From: Claveliimonas intestinigallinarum
GTDB lineage: Bacteria; Bacillota; Clostridia; Lachnospirales; Lachnospiraceae
NCBI GenBank assembly: GCA_019115145.1
Contig: DXED01000027.1
Span: 1-15,752 of the forward strand
Length of the DNA stretch: 15,752 nucleotides
Direction of reading: 5' to 3'
Part shown: positions 6,855 to 14,659 of the stretch, in pieces
Layout: each line of letters opens with the position of its first letter
Numbering within the stretch: the stretch's first letter is position 1
Program-made: the position numbers and the translations under genes
Notes under the pieces: generated by a model
Told to the model about the DNA's origin: nothing
The model's database searches: none
What the model saw: only the letters and a program-made list of their open reading frames with translations

Positions 6855-7595
6855 ATGTTAGATGGAAAGATTGCAGTAGTAACAGGGGCATCCCGGGGCA
6901 TCGGAAGAGCCATCGCTCTGGAGCTGGCATCCCGGGGAGCTTTCGTGGTAGTCAACTACAACGGTTCAAAGGACCGAGCGGAGGAAGTAAAGAAGGAGAT
7001 CGAGGCAGCCGGCGGAAAGGCTGAGGTGTACCAGTGCAATGTGTCTGATTTTGAGAAGTGCCAGGAGTTCATCCAGGACGTCATCAAGACCTACGGAAGA
7101 CTGGATATCCTTGTCAACAATGCGGGCATTACAAGGGACGGACTTCTGATGAAGATGTCTGAGGAGGATTTTGATAAAGTCATCGAGACAAACCTGAAGG
7201 GAACCTTCAATACCATCCGCTTCGCGTCCAGACAGATGCTGAAGCAGAGGAGCGGGCGCATCATCAACATGTCCTCTGTCGTGGGCATTGCCGGCAACGC
7301 GGGACAGGCCAATTATGCCTCCTCCAAAGCCGGTGTCATCGGCCTGACCAAGGCGGTGGCAAGAGAGCTGGCATCCAGGGGCATCACGGTGAACGCCATT
7401 GCTCCCGGATTTATTGAGACAGAGATGACGGCGGTCCTCTCTGATGCAGTGAAGGAGGCGTCTGTGGCCCAGATCCCTCTCGGAAGATTCGGAAAGCCGG
7501 AGGACATCGCGAAGACGGCGGCCTTTCTGGCTTCTGACGACGCAGGCTATATTACAGGACAGGTGATCCAGGTAGACGGAGGAATGGCGATATGA
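6855..7595 (+). CDS. fabG: 3-oxoacyl-ACP reductase
   Basis: NADPH-dependent short-chain dehydrogenase that reduces 3-oxoacyl-ACP to 3-hydroxyacyl-ACP. The 246-residue Rossmann protein shows TGASRGIG (10-17), NNAG (88-91), N113 and the catalytic S141, Y154 and K158 of SxxxxYxxxK type, with ANYASSKAG around the tyrosine. The GYITGQVIQVDGG C-terminus is typical. The start is fixed by homology length and by an in-frame stop just upstream, although the ribosome site is unusually far away (see 6819-6854). The stop overlaps the fabF start as ATGA, implying translational coupling. Confidence 0.96.
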   Translation: MLDGKIAVVTGASRGIGRAIALELASRGAFVVVNYNGSKDRAEEVKKEIEAAGGKAEVYQCNVSDFEKCQEFIQDVIKTYGRLDILVNNAGITRDGLLMKMSEEDFDKVIETNLKGTFNTIRFASRQMLKQRSGRIINMSSVVGIAGNAGQANYASSKAGVIGLTKAVARELASRGITVNAIAPGFIETEMTAVLSDAVKEASVAQIPLGRFGKPEDIAKTAAFLASDDAGYITGQVIQVDGGMAI

Positions 7596-8833
7596 TGAAG
7601 AGAAGAGTAGTTGTGACAGGACTTGGAGCGGTGACTCCCCTGGGAAATACAGCCCCCGAGTTCTGGGCAGGAGTAAAGGCGGGAAAGGTGGGCATCGCGC
7701 CCATCACCAAGTTTGACACGACAGACTATAAGGTCAAGCTGGCCGCAGAGGTGAAGGACTTTGTGGCAAAGGACAGGATGGATTTCAAGGCAGCCAGGAG
7801 AATGGAGGCCTTCTCCCAGTATGCTGTGGCAGCCGCAAAAGAGGCCTACGACGACGCGGGGCTTGACATTGAGAAGGAGGACTCCTTCCGCGCCGGCGTC
7901 ATCATCGGCTCCGGGATCGGAAGCCTGCAGCAGGTGGAGTCCAGCTACGAGAAGATCAAGACAAAGGGCCCTAACAAGGTCAATCCCCTGATGGTGCCCC
8001 TTATGATCTCAAACATGGCAGCCGGAAATGTGTCTATCCAGCTGGGCTTCCGGGGCAAGTGCACCAACGTGGTGACAGCCTGCGCAACGGGAACCCACTG
8101 TATCGGAGACGCCTTCCGGGCTATTCAGTATGGTGATGCGGATATTATGCTGGCAGGGGGAACAGAGAGCGCCATCTGCGCCACAGGCGTGGCCGGATTT
8201 ACCGCCCTCACCGCCCTCTCCACCAACCCGGACCCGGCCACAGCGTCCCGCCCCTTTGACAAGGACAGAGACGGATTTGTCATGGGCGAGGGAGCCGGCG
8301 TGGTTGTTCTGGAGGAGCTGGAGCACGCGAAGGCCAGAGGAGCGAAGATCTACGCGGAGGTTGTGGGATACGGCGCCACAGGCGACGCCTACCACATCAC
8401 ATCCCCGGCAGAGGACGGGGCAGGAGCAGCCAAGGCCATGGAGCTTGCCATGGAGGAGGCGGAGGTTGCACCTTCACAGGTAGAGTACATCAATGCCCAC
8501 GGCACCAGCACTCATCACAATGACCTCTTTGAGACAAGGGCTATCAAGAAGGCCTTTGGCGACGCGGCCAAGGATGTGGTCATCAACTCCACAAAATCCA
8601 TGATCGGCCACCTTCTGGGGGCAGCCGGCGGCGTGGAGTTCATCACCCTGGTGAAATCCGTGGAGGAAGGCTTTATCCACCAGACCATGGGAACCGTGGA
8701 GACGGACGAGGACTGCGACCTGAACTATGCGGTGGGAGCGCCGGTGGAGAAGGAGATCCACTACGCCATGACCAACTCCCTCGGATTTGGCGGGCACAAC
8801 GCGACACTGCTGATCAAGAAATACGAAGAATAA
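7592..8833 (+). CDS. fabF: Beta-ketoacyl-ACP synthase II
   Basis: Elongating condensing enzyme that joins acyl-ACP to malonyl-ACP. The 413-residue protein carries C164 in VTACATGTH, H303 in NAHGTSTHHND and H340 in SMIGHLLGAAG, matching the E. coli FabF triad almost number for number. K335 sits in the conserved NSTKS. It starts with ATGATG overlapping the fabG stop by four bases, so either methionine may be used. It is the only elongating synthase in the window, so any unsaturated intermediates made here would also have to be extended by it. Confidence 0.96.
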   Translation: MMKRRVVVTGLGAVTPLGNTAPEFWAGVKAGKVGIAPITKFDTTDYKVKLAAEVKDFVAKDRMDFKAARRMEAFSQYAVAAAKEAYDDAGLDIEKEDSFRAGVIIGSGIGSLQQVESSYEKIKTKGPNKVNPLMVPLMISNMAAGNVSIQLGFRGKCTNVVTACATGTHCIGDAFRAIQYGDADIMLAGGTESAICATGVAGFTALTALSTNPDPATASRPFDKDRDGFVMGEGAGVVVLEELEHAKARGAKIYAEVVGYGATGDAYHITSPAEDGAGAAKAMELAMEEAEVAPSQVEYINAHGTSTHHNDLFETRAIKKAFGDAAKDVVINSTKSMIGHLLGAAGGVEFITLVKSVEEGFIHQTMGTVETDEDCDLNYAVGAPVEKEIHYAMTNSLGFGGHNATLLIKKYEE

Positions 8834-8849
8834 AAAGAGGTGCGAGATC

Positions 8850-9359
8850 ATGGAATTTGAGAACCTGTTAAAACTGATCCAGGCAGTCTCTGACTCAGAG
8901 CTGACCGGGCTGAAATATGAGGAGAAGGGCGTCAAGCTCCATCTCACAAAGGAAAAAGAGACCATCGTCACAGCTGTGCAGACAGCGGACAGCCCCGCGG
9001 CCTTCGCGGCGGGCGCCGTGGCAGCTCCGGCCGTCCAGGCAGCGGCCCCGGCTGCGGCTTCGGCGGCAGCTCCCGGGTCTGCGCCGGCACAGGCGGTATC
9101 GGAGGAGACGGCCACAGAGCCCTCCGGCAAGATCGTGAAGAGCCCCCTGGTGGGAACCTTCTATGCGGCTCCTGCTGAGGACGCGGATCCCTATGTGTCT
9201 GTGGGAGACACGGTGAAGAAGGGGCAGGTTATGGCCATTGTGGAGGCCATGAAGCTGATGAATGAGATCGAGAGCGACTTTGACGGGACAGTGGAGGAGA
9301 TCTACGTGGAAAACGGCCAGGCCGTAGAGTACGGACAGCCTCTGTTCCGCCTTTCATAG
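8850..9359 (+). CDS. accB: Biotin carboxyl carrier protein of acetyl-CoA carboxylase
   Basis: Carries biotin between the biotin carboxylase (AccC) and carboxyltransferase (AccDA) active sites. The 169-residue protein has a short N-terminal helical region (1-40), an Ala/Pro-rich flexible linker (about 45-85) and a C-terminal biotinyl domain (about 93-169) with the biotinylated K135 in VEAMKLMNEI. The thumb-like region PLVGTFYAAPAEDADPYV of bacterial BCCP is present. AGAGGTG precedes the ATG. The biotin ligase is not in the window. The linker is GC-rich and low in complexity, as in most AccB proteins. Confidence 0.96.
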   Translation: MEFENLLKLIQAVSDSELTGLKYEEKGVKLHLTKEKETIVTAVQTADSPAAFAAGAVAAPAVQAAAPAAASAAAPGSAPAQAVSEETATEPSGKIVKSPLVGTFYAAPAEDADPYVSVGDTVKKGQVMAIVEAMKLMNEIESDFDGTVEEIYVENGQAVEYGQPLFRLS

Positions 9360-9375
9360 GAAGGAGACAAAGAGC

Positions 9376-9804
9376 ATGAACCATTTGGATATCAATCAGA
9401 TCAAAGAGATCATTCCCCACCGCCATCCCTTCCTCCTTGTGGATTATATCGAGGACTATGAGCCGGGACAGTTTGCGGTTGGCTATAAATGCGTCACATA
9501 CAGAGAGGATTTCTTCAAGGGACATTTTCCCCAGGAACCGGTGATGCCCGGTGTGCTCACTGTGGAGGCACTGGCCCAGGTAGGGGCTGTGGCTATCCTG
9601 AGCAAGGAGGAAAACAAAGGAAAGATCGCCTATTTTGGCGGCATCAACAAATGTAAATTTAAAGGAAAGATCGTGCCGGGAGACAAGGTAAAGCTGGAGA
9701 CAAGGATCATCAAGGCCAAGGGGCCTATGGGAATCGGCGAGGCAGTTGCCAGTGTGGACGGCAAGGTGGTAGTCAGCGCGGAGCTGACCTTTATGGTAGG
9801 CTAG
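9376..9804 (+). CDS. fabZ: 3-hydroxyacyl-ACP dehydratase
   Basis: Removes water from 3-hydroxyacyl-ACP to give trans-2-enoyl-ACP, the substrate of FabK. The 142-residue hot-dog protein has IPHRHPFLLVD (13-23), catalytic H50 in FKGHFPQEPVMPG and E64 in LTVEALAQ; the Pseudomonas FabZ pair is H49/E63. It is the only dehydratase in the operon. Some Firmicutes FabZ-like proteins also isomerise the double bond (Enterococcus FabN), and this cannot be judged from the motifs, so a role in unsaturated fatty-acid synthesis is not excluded. GGAAGGAG before the ATG is strong. Confidence 0.96.
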   Translation: MNHLDINQIKEIIPHRHPFLLVDYIEDYEPGQFAVGYKCVTYREDFFKGHFPQEPVMPGVLTVEALAQVGAVAILSKEENKGKIAYFGGINKCKFKGKIVPGDKVKLETRIIKAKGPMGIGEAVASVDGKVVVSAELTFMVG

Positions 9805-9828
9805 ACCGGACGGGAGGAATAGATAGAA

Positions 9829-11193
9829 ATGAGCCAGATGATTAAGAAAGTACTGATCGCCAACCGGGGCGAGATCGCGGTCCGTATTATCCGGGCCTGC
9901 CGGGAGATGGGCATTGAGACAGTGGCCGTCTACTCGGAGGCCGACAGGGAGGCCCTCCACACACAGCTTGCGGATGAGGCAATCTGTATCGGGCCTGCGC
10001 CCTCCACGGAGAGCTATCTGAGTATGGACCGGATCATCAGCGCCACCATCATTTCCGGCGCTGATGCCATCCATCCGGGATTTGGCTTCCTCTCTGAGAA
10101 CAGCCGGTTCGCGGAGCTGTGCGAGCAGTGCAACATCACCTTTATCGGGCCCGGGTCAGACGTCATCGCCCGCCTGGGAAACAAGCAGGAAGCGAGAAAC
10201 ACCATGATGGCCGCCGGTGTCCCCGTGATACCGGGCAGCAAGGAGCCGGTGTACGATGCGAAGGAGGGCGCCAGGATCGCAGACGAGATCGGCTATCCGG
10301 TTATCGTGAAGGCGGCTCTGGGAGGCGGCGGAAAGGGTATGCGCGTGGCGAATACGCCGGAGGAGCTCGAGAGCAGCTTCCAGACAGCCCAGAAGGAGAC
10401 TCAGATGGCCTTTGGGGACGACACCATGTACATCGAGCATTTTGTACAGCATCCCCGACACATCGAGTTCCAGATCCTGGCGGACAATTACGGACACGTC
10501 ATCCACTTGGGAGAGAGGGACTGCTCCATCCAGAGAAATCACCAGAAGATGATCGAGGAGTCCCCCTGCGACGCCATCTCCGATGAGCTGAGGCAGAAGA
10601 TGGGGGAGGCCGCTGTCAGGGCAGCCAAGGCGGCGGGCTATGTCAATGCCGGCACCATCGAGTTCCTCCTTGAGAAGAACGGCAATTTCTATTTCATGGA
10701 GATGAACACCCGGATCCAGGTGGAGCACCCGGTGACCGAGTGGGTGACAGGGATCGACCTCATCAAGGAGCAGATCCGCATCGCCTCCGGAAGAGAGCTC
10801 TCCTACAGGCAGGAGGATGTGAAGCTCAGCGGCCACGCCATCGAGTGCAGGATCAACGCAGAGAACCCGGAAAAGGGCTTCCGCCCCTCCCCGGGTACCA
10901 TCACGGACATGTACCTGCCGGGAGGTAAAGGCATCCGCATCGACTCCGCCATCTACAGCGGGTACACCATTCCCCCCTACTATGACTCCATGATCGCCAA
11001 GCTGATCGTGTGGGCCAAGAACAGGGACGAGGCCATCCGCAAGATGAGGAGCGCCCTCGGCGAGGTCATCATCGAGGGGATTGACACCAACGTGGACTAC
11101 CAGTACGAGATACTGAACAACCCGGACTACATCGCCGGAAACATAGACATCGAATTCATCGAAGAGCTTGAGAAAGCCCGGAAAGAAGCGTAA
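9829..11193 (+). CDS. accC: Biotin carboxylase subunit of acetyl-CoA carboxylase
   Basis: ATP-grasp enzyme that carboxylates the biotin on AccB with bicarbonate. The 454-residue protein begins with KKVLIANRGEIAVRI and has the glycine-rich ATP lid GGGGKGM (165-171), RDCSIQRNHQK (K240), the metal-binding glutamates E278 and E291, and MNTRIQVEHPVTE. These agree with E. coli AccC apart from small shifts. GGGAGGAAT lies before the first ATG; a second ATG three codons later is also possible. Only two bases separate its stop from accDA, so the two are tightly coupled. Confidence 0.96.
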   Translation: MSQMIKKVLIANRGEIAVRIIRACREMGIETVAVYSEADREALHTQLADEAICIGPAPSTESYLSMDRIISATIISGADAIHPGFGFLSENSRFAELCEQCNITFIGPGSDVIARLGNKQEARNTMMAAGVPVIPGSKEPVYDAKEGARIADEIGYPVIVKAALGGGGKGMRVANTPEELESSFQTAQKETQMAFGDDTMYIEHFVQHPRHIEFQILADNYGHVIHLGERDCSIQRNHQKMIEESPCDAISDELRQKMGEAAVRAAKAAGYVNAGTIEFLLEKNGNFYFMEMNTRIQVEHPVTEWVTGIDLIKEQIRIASGRELSYRQEDVKLSGHAIECRINAENPEKGFRPSPGTITDMYLPGGKGIRIDSAIYSGYTIPPYYDSMIAKLIVWAKNRDEAIRKMRSALGEVIIEGIDTNVDYQYEILNNPDYIAGNIDIEFIEELEKARKEA

Positions 11194-11195
11194 AA

Positions 11196-12917
11196 ATGAA
11201 GTTAGAAAACATGTTTAAAAAGACCAGATCCGGCTCTGCCAGAAAGGGCTACATCTCCCTGCGGGAGAGGCGGCCTGAGGTGCCGGAGGGACTGCTGCGC
11301 AAGTGTAACAAGTGCGGCAGCGCCATCATCGCCGAGGATGTGAAGCGCGGCTATTATATCTGTCCCAAGTGCGGCGGCTATTTCCGCGTGCACGCCTACC
11401 GGCGTATTGAGATGATCGCCGACGACGGGACCTTTGAGGAGTGGGACAAGGATCTTGTGGGCGCCAACCCCATGGACTATAAGGGCTATCCGGAGAAGCT
11501 GGCGGCTGTGCAGGAGAAGACGAAGCTGAAAGAGGCGATTGTGACAGGAAAGGCCGAGATCAATGGCCTGGAGACTGTGATCGGCGTCTGCGACGGGCGT
11601 TTCCTCATGTCAAGTATGGGGGAGGCCGTGGGCGAGAAGATCGCAAGGGCTGTGGAGCGGGCTACAAAGGAGCGACTTCCGGTCATCCTCTTTGCCTGTT
11701 CCGGAGGAGCCAGGATGCAGGAGGGCATCACCTCCCTCATGCAGATGGCCAAGACCTCTGCAGCCATCAAGCGCCACAGCGACGCGGGACTTCTCTACAT
11801 TTCTGTTCTGACAGATCCTACCACCGGGGGCGTGACGGCCAGCTTTGCCATGCTGGGAGACGTGATCCTGGCGGAGCCCAAGGCCCTCATCGGCTTTGCC
11901 GGCCCCAGAGTCATCGAGCAGACCATCGGCCAGAAGCTGCCAAAGGGCTTCCAGAGATCCGAGTTCCTGCTGGAGCACGGCTTCATTGACCGCATCGTGG
12001 AGAGGGAGGAGATGAAGACAGTCCTCTCCGAAATTCTTCAGATGCATCAGAAGACAGGCGCCCCCAGGAGAGAAAAGAGAGACATGCAGCCTGAGCGGCC
12101 TGAGGCGGAGACAGCGGCAGGGGAAGAGGAGGACGAACTTTCCGCATGGGACAGAGTCCAGATCTCCCGCATGAAGGACCGCCCGGTTGGCTCTGATTAT
12201 ATCCAGACTCTGTTTACAGACTTTATGGAGTTCCACGGGGATAGATATTTTGCGGATGACAAGGCCATTATCGGAGGCATAGCCAGGTTTCACGGTCAGC
12301 CTGTGACAGTCATTGCGCAGGCCAAGGGAACGACCACAAAGGAGAATATAGAGCGCAACTTCGGTATGCCCTCGCCGGACGGATACCGCAAGGCTCTCCG
12401 TCTTATGAAGCAGGCGGAGAAGTTCGGCCGGCCGGTCATCTGCTTTGTGGACACGCCGGGAGCCTTCTGCGGCCTGGAGGCCGAGGAGAGAGGGCAGGGC
12501 GAGGCCATTGCCAGAAACATCTATGAAATGTCCGGCCTGCGGGTGCCGGTGCTCTCCATCATTATCGGGGAGGGCGGCAGCGGCGGCGCCCTGGCTATGG
12601 CAACGGCGGACGAGGTGTGGATGCTGGAGAATTCCATCTACTCCATCCTCTCGCCGGAGGGCTTTGCCAGTATCCTCTGGAAGGACAGCACGAAGGCGAA
12701 GGAGGCGGCAGGTGTCATGAAGCTGACAGCCCATGACCTCTACAGGGCGGGCATCGTGGAGAAGGTGTTCCCCGAGCCGTCCCACTACACTGTGCTGAAT
12801 CTGGAGGAAGTGACAAACCGGATTTCAGAGAGCATAGATGAGTTCCTGGAGAAATATGAAAGCATGTCAGCCGAGGAGCTGACCCAGAGGCGGTATGAGC
12901 GTTTCCGCCGGATGTAG
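11196..12917 (+). CDS. accDA: Acetyl-CoA carboxylase carboxyltransferase, fused beta and alpha subunits
   Basis: Single 573-residue chain that moves the carboxyl group from biotin to acetyl-CoA to make malonyl-CoA. Residues 1-285 are AccD-like: a zinc ribbon C37-x2-C40-x15-C56-x2-C59, then FACSGGARMQEG (167-178) and TDPTTGGVTASFA (207-217). Residues 288-316 form a charged, acidic linker. Residues 318-573 are AccA-like: AWDRVQISRMKDRP, FMEFHGDRYFADD, AKGTTTKENIERNFGMPSP, VDTPGAFCGLEAEERGQ and IIGEGGSGGALA. The long N-terminal helical segment of stand-alone AccA is absent, its place taken by the linker. There is no frameshift or stop between the halves, so the fusion is real in this sequence. 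The ribosome site is weak and initiation probably depends on coupling with accC. Confidence 0.94.
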   Translation: MKLENMFKKTRSGSARKGYISLRERRPEVPEGLLRKCNKCGSAIIAEDVKRGYYICPKCGGYFRVHAYRRIEMIADDGTFEEWDKDLVGANPMDYKGYPEKLAAVQEKTKLKEAIVTGKAEINGLETVIGVCDGRFLMSSMGEAVGEKIARAVERATKERLPVILFACSGGARMQEGITSLMQMAKTSAAIKRHSDAGLLYISVLTDPTTGGVTASFAMLGDVILAEPKALIGFAGPRVIEQTIGQKLPKGFQRSEFLLEHGFIDRIVEREEMKTVLSEILQMHQKTGAPRREKRDMQPERPEAETAAGEEEDELSAWDRVQISRMKDRPVGSDYIQTLFTDFMEFHGDRYFADDKAIIGGIARFHGQPVTVIAQAKGTTTKENIERNFGMPSPDGYRKALRLMKQAEKFGRPVICFVDTPGAFCGLEAEERGQGEAIARNIYEMSGLRVPVLSIIIGEGGSGGALAMATADEVWMLENSIYSILSPEGFASILWKDSTKAKEAAGVMKLTAHDLYRAGIVEKVFPEPSHYTVLNLEEVTNRISESIDEFLEKYESMSAEELTQRRYERFRRM

Positions 12918-12926
12918 GAGTGCTGT

Positions 12927-14045
12927 ATGGAAATAAAACCATTGAAACTGGGCGAGAGAGAAGCCAGGCTGCCACTGATACAGGGCGGCATGGGAGTGGG
13001 GATCAGCCTGGGCGGCCTGGCTGGCGCAGTGGCCAGAGAGGGCGGCGTGGGCATTATCTCCACCGCTCAGATTGGCTTCCGGGAGCCGGATTTTGACAGG
13101 GACTCCCTGGGAGCCAACCTGTGGGCCGTGAAAAAGGAGCTTGACAGGGCCCGGGCCATTGCGCCTGAAGGAGTGATCGGCTTTAACATCATGGTGGCCA
13201 GCCGGTGCTATGAGGAGTACGTGAAAGCTACCGTGGCGGCGGGAGCGGACATCATCATCTCCGGAGCCGGGCTTCCCATGGACCTGCCAAAGGCAGCGGC
13301 CGAGGCGGCCAGGGAGGCGGGAAGAGAGACAGAGCCTGCTCTGGCTCCCATTGTCTCCACGGAGAAGGCGGCCCGTGTGGTTCTCCGGTACTGGGATAAA
13401 AAGTACAAGAGGATGCCGGATCTTCTCGTGGTGGAGGGGCCTCTCGCGGGAGGACATCTGGGCTTTACCAGGGAGCAGCTGGATCAGTTTGTGGAGCCGG
13501 GCCAGGCGGCATCGGAGGAGATTTCCCCTGCCTACGAGGAGGAGATACGGGCCATCTTTAAGACGGTTCTCTCCTTTGAGGAAAAGTATGAGACAAGGAT
13601 CCCGGTGGCCCTGGCCGGCGGCATTGACAACCGGGAGAGGGCCCGCAAAGCCTTCGATCTGGGGGCGGACGCCATTCAGGTGGCCAGCCGGTTTGTCACC
13701 ACAGAGGAGTGCGATGCGGACATCCGGTACAAGGAAGCCTACATCCGGGCGGGAAAAGAGGACATTGTGATTGTAAAAAGCCCGGTGGGCATGCCGGGGA
13801 GGGCCATCCGGAACCGGTTTATGGAGCGGGTCATGGGCGGAGAGAAAATTCCCCACAGCCCCTGTCACAGATGCCTCCACACCTGCAATCCCGCCGAAAT
13901 TCCCTACTGCATTACAGACGCCCTTGTCAGTGCGGCAAAGGGAGATGTGGAGAACGCCCTTCTCTTCTGCGGGGCAGGTGCCTGGAAGGCGGACAGGATT
14001 GAGACAGTCAGAGAAGTGATCCAGTCACTTTTTATAGGATCATAG
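12927..14045 (+). CDS. FMN-dependent nitronate-monooxygenase-fold enzyme, FabX-like
   Basis: TIM-barrel flavoprotein of 372 residues in the NMO/FabK superfamily; automatic annotation would probably say nitronate monooxygenase. Visible are LIQGGMGVGISLGG (17-30), SGAGLPMDLP (112-121), VEGPLAGGHLGF with likely catalytic H177, the FMN phosphate loop ALAGGID (228-234) and KSPVGMPGRAI (284-294). A C-terminal cysteine motif C313-x2-C316-x3-C320-x7-C328 is absent from FabK. This layout resembles Helicobacter pylori FabX, an FMN and [4Fe-4S] acyl-ACP dehydrogenase/isomerase for unsaturated fatty acids. The gene shares the fab operon, starts ten bases after accDA, and its AGGAG overlaps the accDA stop. 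I infer a fatty-acid role, most likely FabX-like. A second enoyl-ACP reductase or a detoxifying oxidase are alternatives. The fold is certain, the function is not. Confidence 0.75.
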   Translation: MEIKPLKLGEREARLPLIQGGMGVGISLGGLAGAVAREGGVGIISTAQIGFREPDFDRDSLGANLWAVKKELDRARAIAPEGVIGFNIMVASRCYEEYVKATVAAGADIIISGAGLPMDLPKAAAEAAREAGRETEPALAPIVSTEKAARVVLRYWDKKYKRMPDLLVVEGPLAGGHLGFTREQLDQFVEPGQAASEEISPAYEEEIRAIFKTVLSFEEKYETRIPVALAGGIDNRERARKAFDLGADAIQVASRFVTTEECDADIRYKEAYIRAGKEDIVIVKSPVGMPGRAIRNRFMERVMGGEKIPHSPCHRCLHTCNPAEIPYCITDALVSAAKGDVENALLFCGAGAWKADRIETVREVIQSLFIGS

Positions 14046-14059
14046 AAAGGAAAATGTTC

Positions 14060-14515
14060 ATGGAAGATGCATACAGGGCCATTAACGATATTCTCGTAGG
14101 TCTGTTCCACGAGTTATGGGAGCTGGAGGAGAAGGCCATTATCACAGAGGATTTCAAGGATCTGACAAACAATGATATGCACGTCATAGAGGCCATCGGC
14201 CTGGGAGAGGGGAACAACATGTCCTCCATTGCCAGGAAGCTGAATATCACCGTGGGCTCTCTGACGACAGCCGTGAACAGCCTTGTGAACAAAGCCTACG
14301 TGGAGCGCCGCCGCAGCGAGAAGGACCGGCGTGTGGTCTATGTCAGGCTGACGGAGAAGGGTGTCAAGGCCTACCATCACCACGAGGACTACCATCGCCA
14401 GATGACCCAGGCCATCATAAGTAAGCTCTCCGAGGACGAAATTCCTGTCCTTGTGAAGACCCTGGAGGGACTGGAGGAGTTTTTCAGAGGGTACAGCGGA
14501 GAGACGGGACAGTAA
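14060..14515 (+). CDS. fabT: MarR-family regulator, FabT-like
   Basis: Winged-helix regulator of 151 residues. The helix-turn-helix is MSSIARKLNITVGSLTTAV (54-72), followed by the recognition and wing region ERRRSEKDRRVVYVRLTEKG (82-101), with dimerisation helices at both ends. FabT proteins repress fab genes and bind DNA more tightly with long-chain acyl-ACP. The operon context and the FabT-like palindrome at 3556-3568 support that role. In streptococci fabT sits at the front of this operon; here it is the last gene, so repression would also lower its own synthesis. The ATG at 14060 is preferred because AAAGG lies 9 bases before it; the in-frame ATG at 14054 is only 3 bases away from the same site. 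The MarR fold is certain; the FabT assignment is inferred. Confidence 0.8.
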   Translation: MEDAYRAINDILVGLFHELWELEEKAIITEDFKDLTNNDMHVIEAIGLGEGNNMSSIARKLNITVGSLTTAVNSLVNKAYVERRRSEKDRRVVYVRLTEKGVKAYHHHEDYHRQMTQAIISKLSEDEIPVLVKTLEGLEEFFRGYSGETGQ

Positions 14516-14537
14516 AATTTAGAGACGAAAACAGAGG

Positions 14538-14570
14538 GAAGAGTGCCAGGAGAGGTACTCTTCTTTTTTT
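14538..14570 (+). terminator. Rho-independent terminator of the fab operon
   Basis: GAAGAGTGCC-AGGAGA-GGTACTCTTC gives a 10-bp stem with one G-U pair, followed directly by TTTTTTT. It lies 22 bases after the MarR gene and closes the fatty-acid operon. Confidence 0.92.
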
Positions 14571-14577
14571 ATCGGGG

Positions 14578-14602
14578 AAGCAGTATAATAGTACTGCTTT
14601 TT
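14578..14602 (+). terminator. Second, weaker hairpin that may back up the terminator
   Basis: AAGCAGTA-TAATAG-TACTGCTT is a perfect 8-bp inverted repeat ending in a run of five T, two of which belong to the stem. It could back up the terminator just upstream or, as it also contains TATAAT, be part of the control region before padR. Confidence 0.4.
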
Positions 14603-14630
14603 AAAAGGTATTATTTTTGAAAATATACTA

Positions 14631-14659
14631 TTGACAATGCATATACTGTGTAGTACGAT
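14631..14659 (+). promoter_or_regulatory. Promoter of the padR-HAAS operon
   Basis: A perfect TTGACA (14631-14636), a 17-base spacer and TACGAT (14654-14659) lie about 35 bases before the padR start. The AT-rich stretch just upstream (14605-14630) could act as an UP element. Confidence 0.7.

Noticed and set aside
11610..12785. 391-residue minus-strand frame opposite accDA.
   Set aside because: Composition is that of an antisense shadow, with high His, Leu and Gly and no motif. accDA is clearly coding.
12867..13880. 337-residue minus-strand frame opposite the FabX-like gene.
   Set aside because: Again antisense to a well-supported flavoprotein, with no ribosome site or domain.
14616..14630. 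Possible FabT site before padR (a TTTGA in an AT-rich stretch).
   Set aside because: Only one half-site is present, with no TCAAA partner at the right spacing. AT-rich DNA gives such matches by chance.
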